In this document: piece after piece, positions 22,598-29,957 of the stretch
Position numbering within the stretch: the stretch's first letter is position 1
Layout of the letters: each line of letters begins with the position of its first letter
Assembly (NCBI GenBank): GCA_900553255.1
Contig: USCI01000008.1
Location: forward strand, 1 to 46,470
Reading direction: 5' to 3'
DNA from: an uncultured Oscillospiraceae bacterium
Lineage (GTDB): Bacteria > Bacillota > Clostridia > Oscillospirales > Acutalibacteraceae
DNA: 46,470 bases
Notes under the pieces: generated by a model
The model's database searches: none
The model's input: the letters and a program-made list of their open reading frames with translations, nothing else
What the model was told of the DNA's origin: nothing
Made by a program: the position numbers and the translations under genes

Positions 22598-23395
22598 ATG
22601 GCACAGATCAGGCTGCAGAAGCTGCTGTCCGAGCGCGGCGTGGCGTCGCGCCGGAAGGCGGAGGAGCTGATCCTCCAGGGGAAGGTGAAGGTCAACGGCC
22701 ACCCGGCGAAGCTGGGGGATAAGGCGGACGACCGGCGGGATATCGTCACGGTCTGCGGCAAACGGCTCGAGCCGGCGGAGATCCCGCGGTATATCCTGCT
22801 CAACAAGCCCCGCGGCTACATCACGACGATGAGCGACGAGCGCGGCCGGCGGTGCGTGGCGGAGCTGGTGCAGGACGTGGGGGCGCGGGTGTTCCCGGTG
22901 GGCCGGCTGGATAAGGATTCGGAGGGCCTGCTGCTGATGACCAGCGACGGGGATTTCGCCAACGCGATGATGCACCCGGCGGCGCATGTGCCGAAATATT
23001 ACCGGGTCACCCTGCATTCGCAGGTGCACCCCGAGCAGATCGAGCGGTTCTGCCAGGGCATCGAGCTCGACGGCCGGATGACCGCGCCGGCCAGGCTGGA
23101 GGTGCTGCTCGAGGAACCGGAGCGTACGGTGATCCAGGTGGTGCTGTACGAGGGGCGCAACCGGCAGATCCGCCGCATGTGCGAGGCGCTCGGCTGGGAG
23201 GTCGCCCGCCTGCGCCGCACGGCGATCGGCAAGGTGCGGCTGGGCGGCCTGGCGCCGGGCAAATGGCGGGAGCTGGAGCCGAATGAGGTGCGCGACCTGC
23301 TGCTGGCGTCGAAAACGCGGGAAAAGGTGGCGGCGGCCTATATCAAGCAGGGAAGGCAGGGGAATCCGCGTGGTCACCATCGTGGAAGCCGGTGA
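22598..23395 (+). CDS. rluB: 23S rRNA pseudouridine synthase, RluB family
   Basis: A 265-aa RNA modification enzyme. Seen: an N-terminal S4 RNA-binding domain (RLQKLLSERGVASRRKAEELI), the catalytic aspartate in GRLDKDSEGLLL, and EGRNRQIRRMCEALGWEV typical of RluB/RsuA enzymes. The Gly/His-rich C-terminus is variable. In Bacillus rluB also follows the scp/dacB block. ATG at 22598 follows AAGGAAGG. It overlaps the next small gene by 26 bases. Confidence 0.94.
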   Translation: MAQIRLQKLLSERGVASRRKAEELILQGKVKVNGHPAKLGDKADDRRDIVTVCGKRLEPAEIPRYILLNKPRGYITTMSDERGRRCVAELVQDVGARVFPVGRLDKDSEGLLLMTSDGDFANAMMHPAAHVPKYYRVTLHSQVHPEQIERFCQGIELDGRMTAPARLEVLLEEPERTVIQVVLYEGRNRQIRRMCEALGWEVARLRRTAIGKVRLGGLAPGKWRELEPNEVRDLLLASKTREKVAAAYIKQGRQGNPRGHHRGSR

Positions 23396-23747
23396 AGAGG
23401 AGAAAAAGGCCTGGTGCCGGCGGCATGGGCTGCCGGAGGACAGCCGGGCGCTGTCCGCGGTGTGCGGCGGGAAGGCGGCCGGCTATGTGCTGTATGCGCT
23501 CGGCGAAGGCCGGGTGACGCTGCTTTGGGCCGAGGCGGACGACCGGGTGCTGCAGGAGGCGCTGGTGCGCGCGGCAATGAACGCAGGGTATAACGCCGGC
23601 GCTGCCGAAGCGGTCGGCGTACGGCCGCCGGAGGAGCTGCGCACGCTGCTGGAGGCGCTGCGCTTTGCGCGGGAGGAGGACGGCACCTGGCGGGTGAGCC
23701 TGGCGGAGTTTTTCAGCCGTTCCTGCCGCGGACAAGCCGGCGGATAA
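23370..23747 (+). CDS. Small protein of unknown function, perhaps GNAT-like
   Basis: A 125-aa protein starting at GTG 23370, inside the end of rluB in another frame, with GGCAGGGGA just upstream. The order of beta strands and helices (ALSAVCGGKAAGYVLYALGEGRVTLLWAEADD, then a helix EALVRAAMNAGY) is like a degenerate acetyltransferase fold, and it ends in a cysteine-containing FFSRSC tail. No acetyl-CoA motif (Q/RxxGxG/A) is present. The overlap suggests translational coupling to rluB. Function is not claimed. Confidence 0.6.
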   Translation: MVTIVEAGEEEKKAWCRRHGLPEDSRALSAVCGGKAAGYVLYALGEGRVTLLWAEADDRVLQEALVRAAMNAGYNAGAAEAVGVRPPEELRTLLEALRFAREEDGTWRVSLAEFFSRSCRGQAGG

Positions 23748-23806
23748 AACAGGGCTGCGCAGGGCGGCGGTACGCCGGCCTGCGCCCCGGATTTGCGGGG
23801 GATTGT

Positions 23807-24271
23807 ATGGAAAAGACCATATGCGGCGCGGACTGCGCGGCCTGTGCGCTGCGGGACACCTGTGCCGGCTGCGTGCCGACGGACGGGCATCCGTTCGGCG
23901 GCGACTGTCCGCTGGCGGCGTGCTGCCGGGAACGGGGCTGCGGACGGTGCGGCGGCTGTCCGGAGCTGCCGTGCGGGCTGCGGCAGCGGCTGATCGCGGA
24001 ATTCCGCGCGCTCGGCATCGCGGAGCTGGCCGAACTCACCGCGCTTTACGCGCTCAAAGGGGAGCTTATCAATCTGGAATATACCCTCCCGAGCGGGCAG
24101 ACCGCGAAATTCCTGAAGGACGAAAACCTGTATCTGGGCAGCCAGGTGCGCAAAGCGGACGGTGACCGGTGGTACGGGCTGGCGGCGGATGCGGATTTCC
24201 TGATGGTCTGCGAATACGGCGACGGCGGCGCGGACGCGCAGCTGGTCGCGTATAAAAGGCGGGAAAGATAG
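23807..24271 (+). CDS. DUF3795-type cysteine-rich protein
   Basis: A 154-aa protein whose first 55 residues hold 13 cysteines in paired motifs (CGADCAAC, CAGC, CRERGCGRCGGC, CGL), fitting DUF3795 and pointing to a metal or Fe-S site. A helix (RQRLIAEFRALGIAELAEL) follows, then an all-beta C-terminal part (LEYTLPSGQTAKFLKDENLYL). No partner is known to me. ATG at 23807 follows GGGGGA. It lies 59 bases after the previous gene and ends the rluB unit; no clear terminator was seen in the next 100 bases. Confidence 0.72.
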   Translation: MEKTICGADCAACALRDTCAGCVPTDGHPFGGDCPLAACCRERGCGRCGGCPELPCGLRQRLIAEFRALGIAELAELTALYALKGELINLEYTLPSGQTAKFLKDENLYLGSQVRKADGDRWYGLAADADFLMVCEYGDGGADAQLVAYKRRER

Positions 24272-24361
24272 GCCCGGGCGGCGCCGGCCGGCAGGCAATC
24301 CGGCGTCCGGTGCCGCTGCGCCGCCAAAACGATATTTTACGGATTATTCATCGAAAAGGTG

Positions 24362-24390
24362 TTGTACTTCCCGGAAAAGTTTGCTATACT
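24362..24390 (+). promoter_or_regulatory. Promoter of the carboxyltransferase-biotin carrier-OadA unit
   Basis: TTGTAC (24362-24367) is 17 bases from TATACT (24385-24390). A ~175-nt leader follows, with one GC-rich hairpin (GGCGCC arms, 24487-24501) and no riboswitch that I recognise. The leader is open in the frame of the next gene, so an N-terminally extended product starting at ATG 24409 is formally possible. Confidence 0.75.
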
Positions 24391-24570
24391 AATTACAATT
24401 TGCGTAACATGGGGAGAAAGGGCTTTTTACCCCGCTGCGCAGCCGCCTGCCGCGGGCTTTCCCGGCACGGCGGATACCCGTTTTCCGGCGCCGCGGGCGC
24501 CCTGATATGGTTATTTTTAGGCTGCCGCCGGAGGGAAATCCGTGCGGCATGGATTCGGAAAGGAATGGTA

Positions 24571-25869
24571 ATGAGCATGCAAAACCAGCTTCAAAAGCTC
24601 ACCGAAGCGGCTGCCGCCCATGAGGGCAGCGCGGCGGTCGGCCGTCTGAAACGTCTTTTCGACGAAGGGACGTTTGTGGAACTCGACCGCTTCTCCTGCG
24701 ATGAGGTGGCGATCGGCTACGGCACGGTGGACGGCTCCCCGGTGTATGCGTTCGCGCAGAACCGCGAGGTCTGCTGCGGTGCGGTCGGCAAGGCGCAGGC
24801 GGCGAAAATCCGCGAGGCCTATACGCTCGCGGAGCAAAACGGCGCGCCGGTGGTCGGCCTGTTCGACAGCGACGGCGCGAAGCTCGGGGAAGGGCTCGAC
24901 GCGATGGATGCGCTTGCGGAAATCCTGCTGATTTCCAACCGGATTTCGGGCGTGGTGCCGCAGATCGCGGTGGTGGCCGGCGCGTGCGTCGGCTCGGCGG
25001 CGCTGGTGGCGGCGAATGCCGATATCACCGTGGCGGTGGACGGCGCCGACTACTATCTGAAGCCGGACGAGAAGGGAACCGCGGCGGTCGCGGCGGCCGA
25101 TGTGGACGAAGCGATCGATAAGGTGCGCGGCCTGCTCGCGCTGCTGCCGTCGAATAACCTGACGGCGGCGCCTGCGTATGATTTTGACGATGCGGTGATG
25201 GCGGAGGCCGCGGACGCTGCTGCGGCGGTGGACGCGATCGCGGACGCCGGTTCGCTCGTGCGCCTGTTTGCCGGCGAATGCGGCACGGCAGCGCTCGGCC
25301 GTGTCGGCGGCATGGCCTGCGGTATTGTTGCGCTGACCGGCGACGCGGTGTGCGGCGGCGCGGCGGCGCAGATTGCCCGCTTTGTCCGGATGTGTGATGC
25401 GTTCTCGCTGCCGGTGATCTCGTTTGTGGATGCCGCCGGCTTTGCGGACCTCGGCGGCGCGGCGAAGCTCGCGCATACCTATGCGGAGGCCACGACCGCG
25501 AAGGTCACGGTGGTGACCGGCCGCGCGTATGGCCCGGTGTATATTGCCGTTGCCGGCAAATCGGCCGGTGCGGATGCGGTGCTGGCCTGGCCGGACGCGG
25601 TGATTTCGCCGCTGAGCCCGGAGGCCGCCGTGCATATCGAGTGGAAAGAGCGCCTGGCGGAGATGAAGAATCCGGAGCAGGACCGCGCGGCGCTGATTGA
25701 GGAATATGCCAAAACCATGTGCTCGCCGCTGTCGGCGGCGGCCGGCGGGTATGTGACCGATGTGGTCGCGCCCGGCGAAACCAAGGCGCGGGTGATGGCG
25801 CTGCTGGATATGCTTTCCGGCAAGCGCGTGTCCCGCCTGCCCAAGAAGCATTCCAACCTGCCGCTGTAA
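24571..25869 (+). CDS. Biotin-dependent carboxyltransferase subunit (12S/MmdA-like)
   Basis: A 432-aa crotonase-fold carboxyltransferase that would move CO2 between biotin and an acyl-CoA. Seen: two tandem halves; the first has GLFDSDGAKLGEGLDAMDAL and AGACVGSAAL, the second SFVDAAGFADLGG and GRAYGPVYIAVAGKSAG. It ends in KKHSNLPL, close to the KHGN(I)P ending of methylmalonyl-CoA and propionyl-CoA carboxyltransferases. At 432 residues it is much shorter than these (about 510-525), mostly at the N-terminus and in the first half, so the acyl-CoA cannot be named. ATG at 24571 follows AAGGA. First gene of a three-gene unit. Confidence 0.85.
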   Translation: MSMQNQLQKLTEAAAAHEGSAAVGRLKRLFDEGTFVELDRFSCDEVAIGYGTVDGSPVYAFAQNREVCCGAVGKAQAAKIREAYTLAEQNGAPVVGLFDSDGAKLGEGLDAMDALAEILLISNRISGVVPQIAVVAGACVGSAALVAANADITVAVDGADYYLKPDEKGTAAVAAADVDEAIDKVRGLLALLPSNNLTAAPAYDFDDAVMAEAADAAAAVDAIADAGSLVRLFAGECGTAALGRVGGMACGIVALTGDAVCGGAAAQIARFVRMCDAFSLPVISFVDAAGFADLGGAAKLAHTYAEATTAKVTVVTGRAYGPVYIAVAGKSAGADAVLAWPDAVISPLSPEAAVHIEWKERLAEMKNPEQDRAALIEEYAKTMCSPLSAAAGGYVTDVVAPGETKARVMALLDMLSGKRVSRLPKKHSNLPL

Positions 25870-25930
25870 GCCGTGGGGTTTCGGGAAGTTTATCAAAATC
25901 ATTTCTGGATAAAGTGTGGAGGTATTCATC

Positions 25931-26353
25931 ATGAAACGATTCAATATCACGGTCAACGGCAAGGCCTATGACGTCCAGGTGGAAGAGGTCGGCGGCGCCG
26001 CGGCTCCGGCTGCGCCCGCAGCGGTACCGGCTGCCCCGGCGGCAGTTCCCGCCGCCCCGGCTCCCGCGGCTGCACCCGCCCCGAAGGCGGAAGAAGCGGC
26101 TCCGGCTGCGCCGGCAGCGGCTGCGGCTCCGGCGGAGGGCGCGGAGACCATCAATGCCCCGATGCCCGGCAACGTGCTCAACGTCATGGTCAAGGCCGGC
26201 GACAAGGTGGCCAAGGGCGACGTGCTGCTGATCCTGGAAGCCATGAAGATGGAAAACGAGATCATGGCGCCGCACGACGGCACCATCCTGGGTGTGCATG
26301 TGACCAAGGGCGAGAGCGTTGATTCCGGCAAGCTGCTCGTATCCATGCAGTAA
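25931..26353 (+). CDS. Biotin carrier protein (1.3S-like)
   Basis: A 140-aa biotinyl carrier. Seen: a short N-terminal beta segment (MKRFNITVNGKAYDVQVEEV), a flexible Ala/Pro linker from about 23 to 72, and the biotinyl domain with EAMKMEN, biotinylated at K106. The linker lets the domain swing between two carboxyltransferase sites. It resembles the carriers of oxaloacetate, glutaconyl-CoA and methylmalonyl-CoA decarboxylases and the 1.3S subunit of transcarboxylase. ATG at 25931 follows TGGAGG. It lies between the acyl-CoA-type and keto-acid-type carboxyltransferase genes. Confidence 0.94.
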   Translation: MKRFNITVNGKAYDVQVEEVGGAAAPAAPAAVPAAPAAVPAAPAPAAAPAPKAEEAAPAAPAAAAAPAEGAETINAPMPGNVLNVMVKAGDKVAKGDVLLILEAMKMENEIMAPHDGTILGVHVTKGESVDSGKLLVSMQ

Positions 26354-26411
26354 CGATCCTGCCGCGGCGGGGGACCCGCCGGATGGCCAAGCAAGGAAGG
26401 ACGGATGAATT

Positions 26412-27812
26412 GTGGCAAAAGTCGGGATTACCGAAACCGTGCTGCGTGACGCGCACCAGTCGCTGATCGCAACCCGGATGACGACGGAGGAAATGCTGCC
26501 CGCACTCGAGCAGCTCGACGATATCGGCTTCCATTCGCTGGAATGCTGGGGCGGTGCGACGTTTGACGCCTGCCTGCGCTTTTTGAACGAGGACCCGTGG
26601 GAGCGCCTGCGCACGCTGCGCAAGCACATGCCCAAGACCAAGCTGCAGATGCTGTTCCGCGGCCAGAACATGCTGGGTTACCGGCATTATGCGGACGATG
26701 TGGTGGAATACTTCGTGCAGAAGTCGGTGGCCAACGGCATCGACGTGATCCGCATTTTTGACGCGCTCAACGATATCCGCAACCTGGAAACCTCCATCCG
26801 CGCCGCCCGGAAGGAAGCCGGCGCGCATGTGCAGGTGGCGATTTCCTATACCACCAGCCCGGTGCACAACATCGAGTATTTCGTGGACTACGCCAAGCGG
26901 CTCGAGGAAACCGGCGCAGATTCCATCTGCCTGAAGGATATGGCCGGTCTGCTGGTGCCGTATGAGACGTATGATCTGGTCAAGGCGCTCAAGGAGACGG
27001 TGAAGATCCCGATCCAGATCCACTCGCATTTCACCGCCGGCATCTCCGACATGGTGATGCTCAAGGCGATCGAAGCCGGCGCCGACGTGATCGACACCGC
27101 GCTTTCCCCGCTGGCGATGGGCACCTCCCATCCGGCGACCGAGTCGATGGTGGCGGCGCTCAAGGGCACGCCGTACGATACCGGCCTCGACCTGGTCAAG
27201 CTCAACGAGGTCAGCAAGCATTTCCACACCCTGCGCAAGAAGTATATGGACAGCGGCCTGCTCAACCCGAAGATGCTGGAGGTGGACACCAACGCCCTGA
27301 TCTACCAGGTGCCGGGCGGCATGCTGTCCAACCTCGTCAGCCAGCTCAAGCAGGCGGGCAAGGAGGACAAGCTCGAAGAGGTGCTGCAGGAGGTGCCGCG
27401 CGTGCGCAAGGACGCCGGCTATCCGCCGCTGGTCACCCCGTCGTCGCAGATCGTCGGCACCCAGGCGGTGTTCAACGTCATCGCGGGCGAGCGGTATAAG
27501 ATGGTCACCAAGGAATTCAAGGGCCTGGTGCGCGGCGAATACGGCGCGACCCCGGTGAAGATTGATCCGGAATTTGTCAAGAAGATCATCGGCGACGAGC
27601 CGCAGATCACCTGCCGTCCGGCGGATCTGCTCGAGCCGGAGCTGGATAAGATGCGCGCGGAAATGAGCGAGTGGTACGAGCAGGAGGAGGATGTCCTCAC
27701 CTATGCGCAGTTCGGCCAGGTCGCGGTGAAATTTTTCGAGGGCCGCCGCAACGCCAAGTACGGCATCGACGGCAAGCATCTGCATGAGGAAGAAAAGGTG
27801 CATCCGGTATAA
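26412..27812 (+). CDS. oadA: Oxaloacetate decarboxylase alpha / transcarboxylase 5S-like subunit
   Basis: A 466-aa TIM-barrel carboxyltransferase for the pyruvate/oxaloacetate side. Seen: LRDAHQS at 11-17, CWGGATFDACLRFLNEDPWERL, FRGQNMLGYRHY, the KDMAG lysine motif and the metal-binding HSHFTAG. It ends without its own biotinyl domain, which is supplied by the separate carrier. Length fits the PYC/OadA N-terminal part or the 5S subunit. No OadB/GcdB sodium-pump gene follows, so a soluble transfer complex is likelier than a membrane decarboxylase. GTG at 26412 follows AAGGAAGGACGG. A hairpin terminator follows. Confidence 0.9.
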   Translation: MAKVGITETVLRDAHQSLIATRMTTEEMLPALEQLDDIGFHSLECWGGATFDACLRFLNEDPWERLRTLRKHMPKTKLQMLFRGQNMLGYRHYADDVVEYFVQKSVANGIDVIRIFDALNDIRNLETSIRAARKEAGAHVQVAISYTTSPVHNIEYFVDYAKRLEETGADSICLKDMAGLLVPYETYDLVKALKETVKIPIQIHSHFTAGISDMVMLKAIEAGADVIDTALSPLAMGTSHPATESMVAALKGTPYDTGLDLVKLNEVSKHFHTLRKKYMDSGLLNPKMLEVDTNALIYQVPGGMLSNLVSQLKQAGKEDKLEEVLQEVPRVRKDAGYPPLVTPSSQIVGTQAVFNVIAGERYKMVTKEFKGLVRGEYGATPVKIDPEFVKKIIGDEPQITCRPADLLEPELDKMRAEMSEWYEQEEDVLTYAQFGQVAVKFFEGRRNAKYGIDGKHLHEEEKVHPV

Positions 27813-27828
27813 AGGATACAGCCATTGC

Positions 27829-27858
27829 GCATAAAAGCCCCGACCGGGGCTTTTATGC
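27829..27858 (+). terminator. Terminator after the oadA-like gene
   Basis: A 13-bp perfect stem (GCATAAAAGCCCC at 27829-27841 and complement at 27846-27858) with a 4-nt loop; the T residues lie inside the stem. Confidence 0.65.
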
Positions 27859-27894
27859 GTACCGGGGGCGTTTTGGAAAGGGATGGTCACAGCA

Positions 27895-28773
27895 ATGATA
27901 CGCAGCATGACCGGATACGGCCGCGGGCAGCAGACGCTCGGCGGGATGGACATCACGGTGGAGCTCCGGTCGGTCAATCACCGGTATTATGAGTATTCCT
28001 CGCGGCTGCCGCGTGTGTACGGGTTTCTGGACGAGCGGCTCAAAAACTACCTGCAGAAGACGGTGTCCCGCGGCAAGGTGGACGTCGGCGTGTGGATCGA
28101 TACGGTGGATGCGCCGGGCAGCGAGGTGGTGGTCAACCATGCGCTGGCCGAGGGGTATCTGAAGGCGCTGCGCGAGCTGGTGCAGACGTATGGATTGCGC
28201 GACGACGTGTCGGTGAATGCGCTGTCGCGGTTCCCGGATATCCTGACGGTGCGCAAGGCCGCCGAGGATGAGGAAGCCATCTGGGAGGCGGTGCGGCAGG
28301 TCACCGATGAGGCGCTCGCCGGGTTTGTGGCGATGCGCGAGCGCGAGGGCGCCCGCATGCGGGAGGATGTGCTCGCCCGCCGGCAGACCATTCTGCAGGC
28401 GGTGGAAAAGGTGGAGGCGCGCTCGCCGGAGATCGTGCGGGAGCACATGGCGAAGGTGGAAGCGCGGATGAAGGAGCTGCTGTCCACCGCGACGGTGGAC
28501 GAGCAGCGGCTGCTGACCGAAGCCGCGCTGTTTGCGGACAAGACCGCGACCGCGGAGGAAACGGTGCGCCTGCGCAGCCACCTTGACCAGCTGGAAACGC
28601 TGGTCAACGCCAGCGAGCCGGTCGGCCGCAAGCTGGATTTCCTGGTGCAGGAGATCAACCGTGAGACCAACACCATCGGCTCGAAGGTGCAGGATGTGGA
28701 GCTTGCGCGCGTGGTGGTGGATGTGAAGGCGGAGATCGAAAAGATCCGCGAGCAGATCCAGAATATCGAATAA
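27895..28773 (+). CDS. yicC: YicC-family endoribonuclease
   Basis: A 292-aa protein with the family start MIRSMTGYGRG and the conserved C-terminus VGRKLDFLVQEINRETNTIGSKVQD. YicC proteins are described as RNases acting on structured or small RNAs. ATG at 27895 gives this canonical start; the ATG four codons earlier is too close to the AAAGGG site. First gene of the long housekeeping block; in Bacillus yloC lies just before remA and gmk in the same way. Confidence 0.93.
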   Translation: MIRSMTGYGRGQQTLGGMDITVELRSVNHRYYEYSSRLPRVYGFLDERLKNYLQKTVSRGKVDVGVWIDTVDAPGSEVVVNHALAEGYLKALRELVQTYGLRDDVSVNALSRFPDILTVRKAAEDEEAIWEAVRQVTDEALAGFVAMREREGARMREDVLARRQTILQAVEKVEARSPEIVREHMAKVEARMKELLSTATVDEQRLLTEAALFADKTATAEETVRLRSHLDQLETLVNASEPVGRKLDFLVQEINRETNTIGSKVQDVELARVVVDVKAEIEKIREQIQNIE

Positions 28774-28804
28774 ACGCCCGAGCGGCAGAAAAGAGGAATA
28801 TGGG

Positions 28805-29077
28805 TTGAAACTGATAAATATCGGATTCGGCAATATGGTTTCCGCCGGGCGTCTGGTGGCGATTGTCAGCCCGGAATCCGCCCCGATCAAGCGGATCATC
28901 CAGGACGCCAAGGACCGCGGCACGCTCATCGACGCGACCTATGGCCGGCGCACCCGCGCGGTGCTGATTACCGACAGCGACCATGTGATCCTGTCGGCCG
29001 TGCAGCCGGAAACGGTGGCCAACCGTCTCAACGACCGGGATGAGGAAGACGACGAGGAGCTGGATGCGGATGAATAA
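28805..29077 (+). CDS. remA: RemA-like regulator (DUF370)
   Basis: A 90-aa protein matching RemA, a ring-forming DNA-binding regulator of matrix and osmoprotection genes in Bacillus. Seen: MKLINIGFGNMVSAGRLVAIVSPESAPIKRII and the ATYGRRTRAVL core. The acidic tail (NDRDEEDDEELDADE) is an extension beyond the family core. It starts with TTG at 28805 after GAGGAA and overlaps the gmk start by 8 bases, so translation is coupled. Confidence 0.92.
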   Translation: MKLINIGFGNMVSAGRLVAIVSPESAPIKRIIQDAKDRGTLIDATYGRRTRAVLITDSDHVILSAVQPETVANRLNDRDEEDDEELDADE

Positions 29078-29681
29078 CCAGGGGATGCTCATCGTGCTCT
29101 CCGGTCCGTCCGGCTCGGGGAAGGGGACGATCATCAAGCGCCTGCTGCAGGAGCGGGACGATACGGTGCTGTCGGTTTCGGTGACCACCCGTGCGCCGCG
29201 CCCCGGCGAGGAGGAAGGCGTGCATTACTTTTTCCGCACCCGGGAAGAGTTTGAACGGCTGATTGCCGAAAACCGCCTGCTGGAATATGCCGAGTATAAC
29301 GGCAATTATTACGGTACGCCGGAGGACGCGATCAAGGCCTGGCTGAGCGAGGGCAAAAACGTCCTGCTGGAAATCGAGGTGCAGGGGGCGGAGCAGGTGC
29401 TCAACCACCGTTCCGACTGCGTTTCGATTTTTATCACCATCCCCTCCATCGCCGAGCTGGAGCGCCGCCTGCGCGAGCGCGGCACCGAGACGGAGGAGAA
29501 GATCCGCGGGCGCATGGCGGTGGCCCGCCGGGAGCTTGGCCGCGCGTTCCGTTATGACTATGTGGTGCTCAACGATGAGGTGCCCGAAGCGGTAAAACGG
29601 ATCCACACCATCATCGACGCCGAAAAAATGCGGTATTCCCGTATGGAAAACATGATTCAGGAGGTACTCGACGAATGCTGA
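29070..29681 (+). CDS. gmk: Guanylate kinase
   Basis: A 203-aa P-loop kinase making GDP from GMP. Seen: GPSGSGKGT Walker A near 11-19, the TTRAPRPGEEEGVHYFF GMP-binding segment, YGT in the lid-facing strand and the RRLRERG region. ATG at 29070 or at 29064 can be used with the upstream GAGGAG; I chose the first residue common to the family. It overlaps remA and is overlapped by rpoZ by 7 bases. Confidence 0.95.
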   Translation: MNNQGMLIVLSGPSGSGKGTIIKRLLQERDDTVLSVSVTTRAPRPGEEEGVHYFFRTREEFERLIAENRLLEYAEYNGNYYGTPEDAIKAWLSEGKNVLLEIEVQGAEQVLNHRSDCVSIFITIPSIAELERRLRERGTETEEKIRGRMAVARRELGRAFRYDYVVLNDEVPEAVKRIHTIIDAEKMRYSRMENMIQEVLDEC

Positions 29682-29923
29682 AACCAACCGATATTGAAAG
29701 AATCAAGGGCAAAAACAGCCGTTATGCCGTGGTGGTGGGGGTAGCCAAGCGCGCCCGCGAGATTGCGGAAAAGGCGGAGGAAGAGGGCGTGATCCTGACC
29801 GAAAAGCCGGTCAGCATGGCGATCAACGATTTTGCCGACGGGGATTATGAAATCATCGTCAACGAGCCGGAAGAAGAGGACGAAAAGGAGCAGCCGGCGG
29901 CCGGCGAAGCCGAGACGGAGTGA
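29675..29923 (+). CDS. rpoZ: RNA polymerase omega subunit
   Basis: An 82-aa omega subunit that helps assemble the beta' subunit. Seen: MLKPTDIERIKGKNSRYAVVVGVAKRAREIAEKA and the EKPVSMAINDFADGDYEI segment. The acidic C-terminal tail is variable. It overlaps the 3' end of gmk and lies before priA, as in Bacillus. ATG at 29675 follows AGGAGG inside gmk. Confidence 0.93.
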   Translation: MLKPTDIERIKGKNSRYAVVVGVAKRAREIAEKAEEEGVILTEKPVSMAINDFADGDYEIIVNEPEEEDEKEQPAAGEAETE

Positions 29924-29957
29924 GCCTGACGGAAGGGGAAAGGGGTGAAGCGCCGCA

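Noticed and set aside
24397..24570. Riboswitch in the leader of the carboxyltransferase gene
   Set aside because: The leader is long and GC-rich but I find none of the cores of known riboswitches, and only one simple hairpin.
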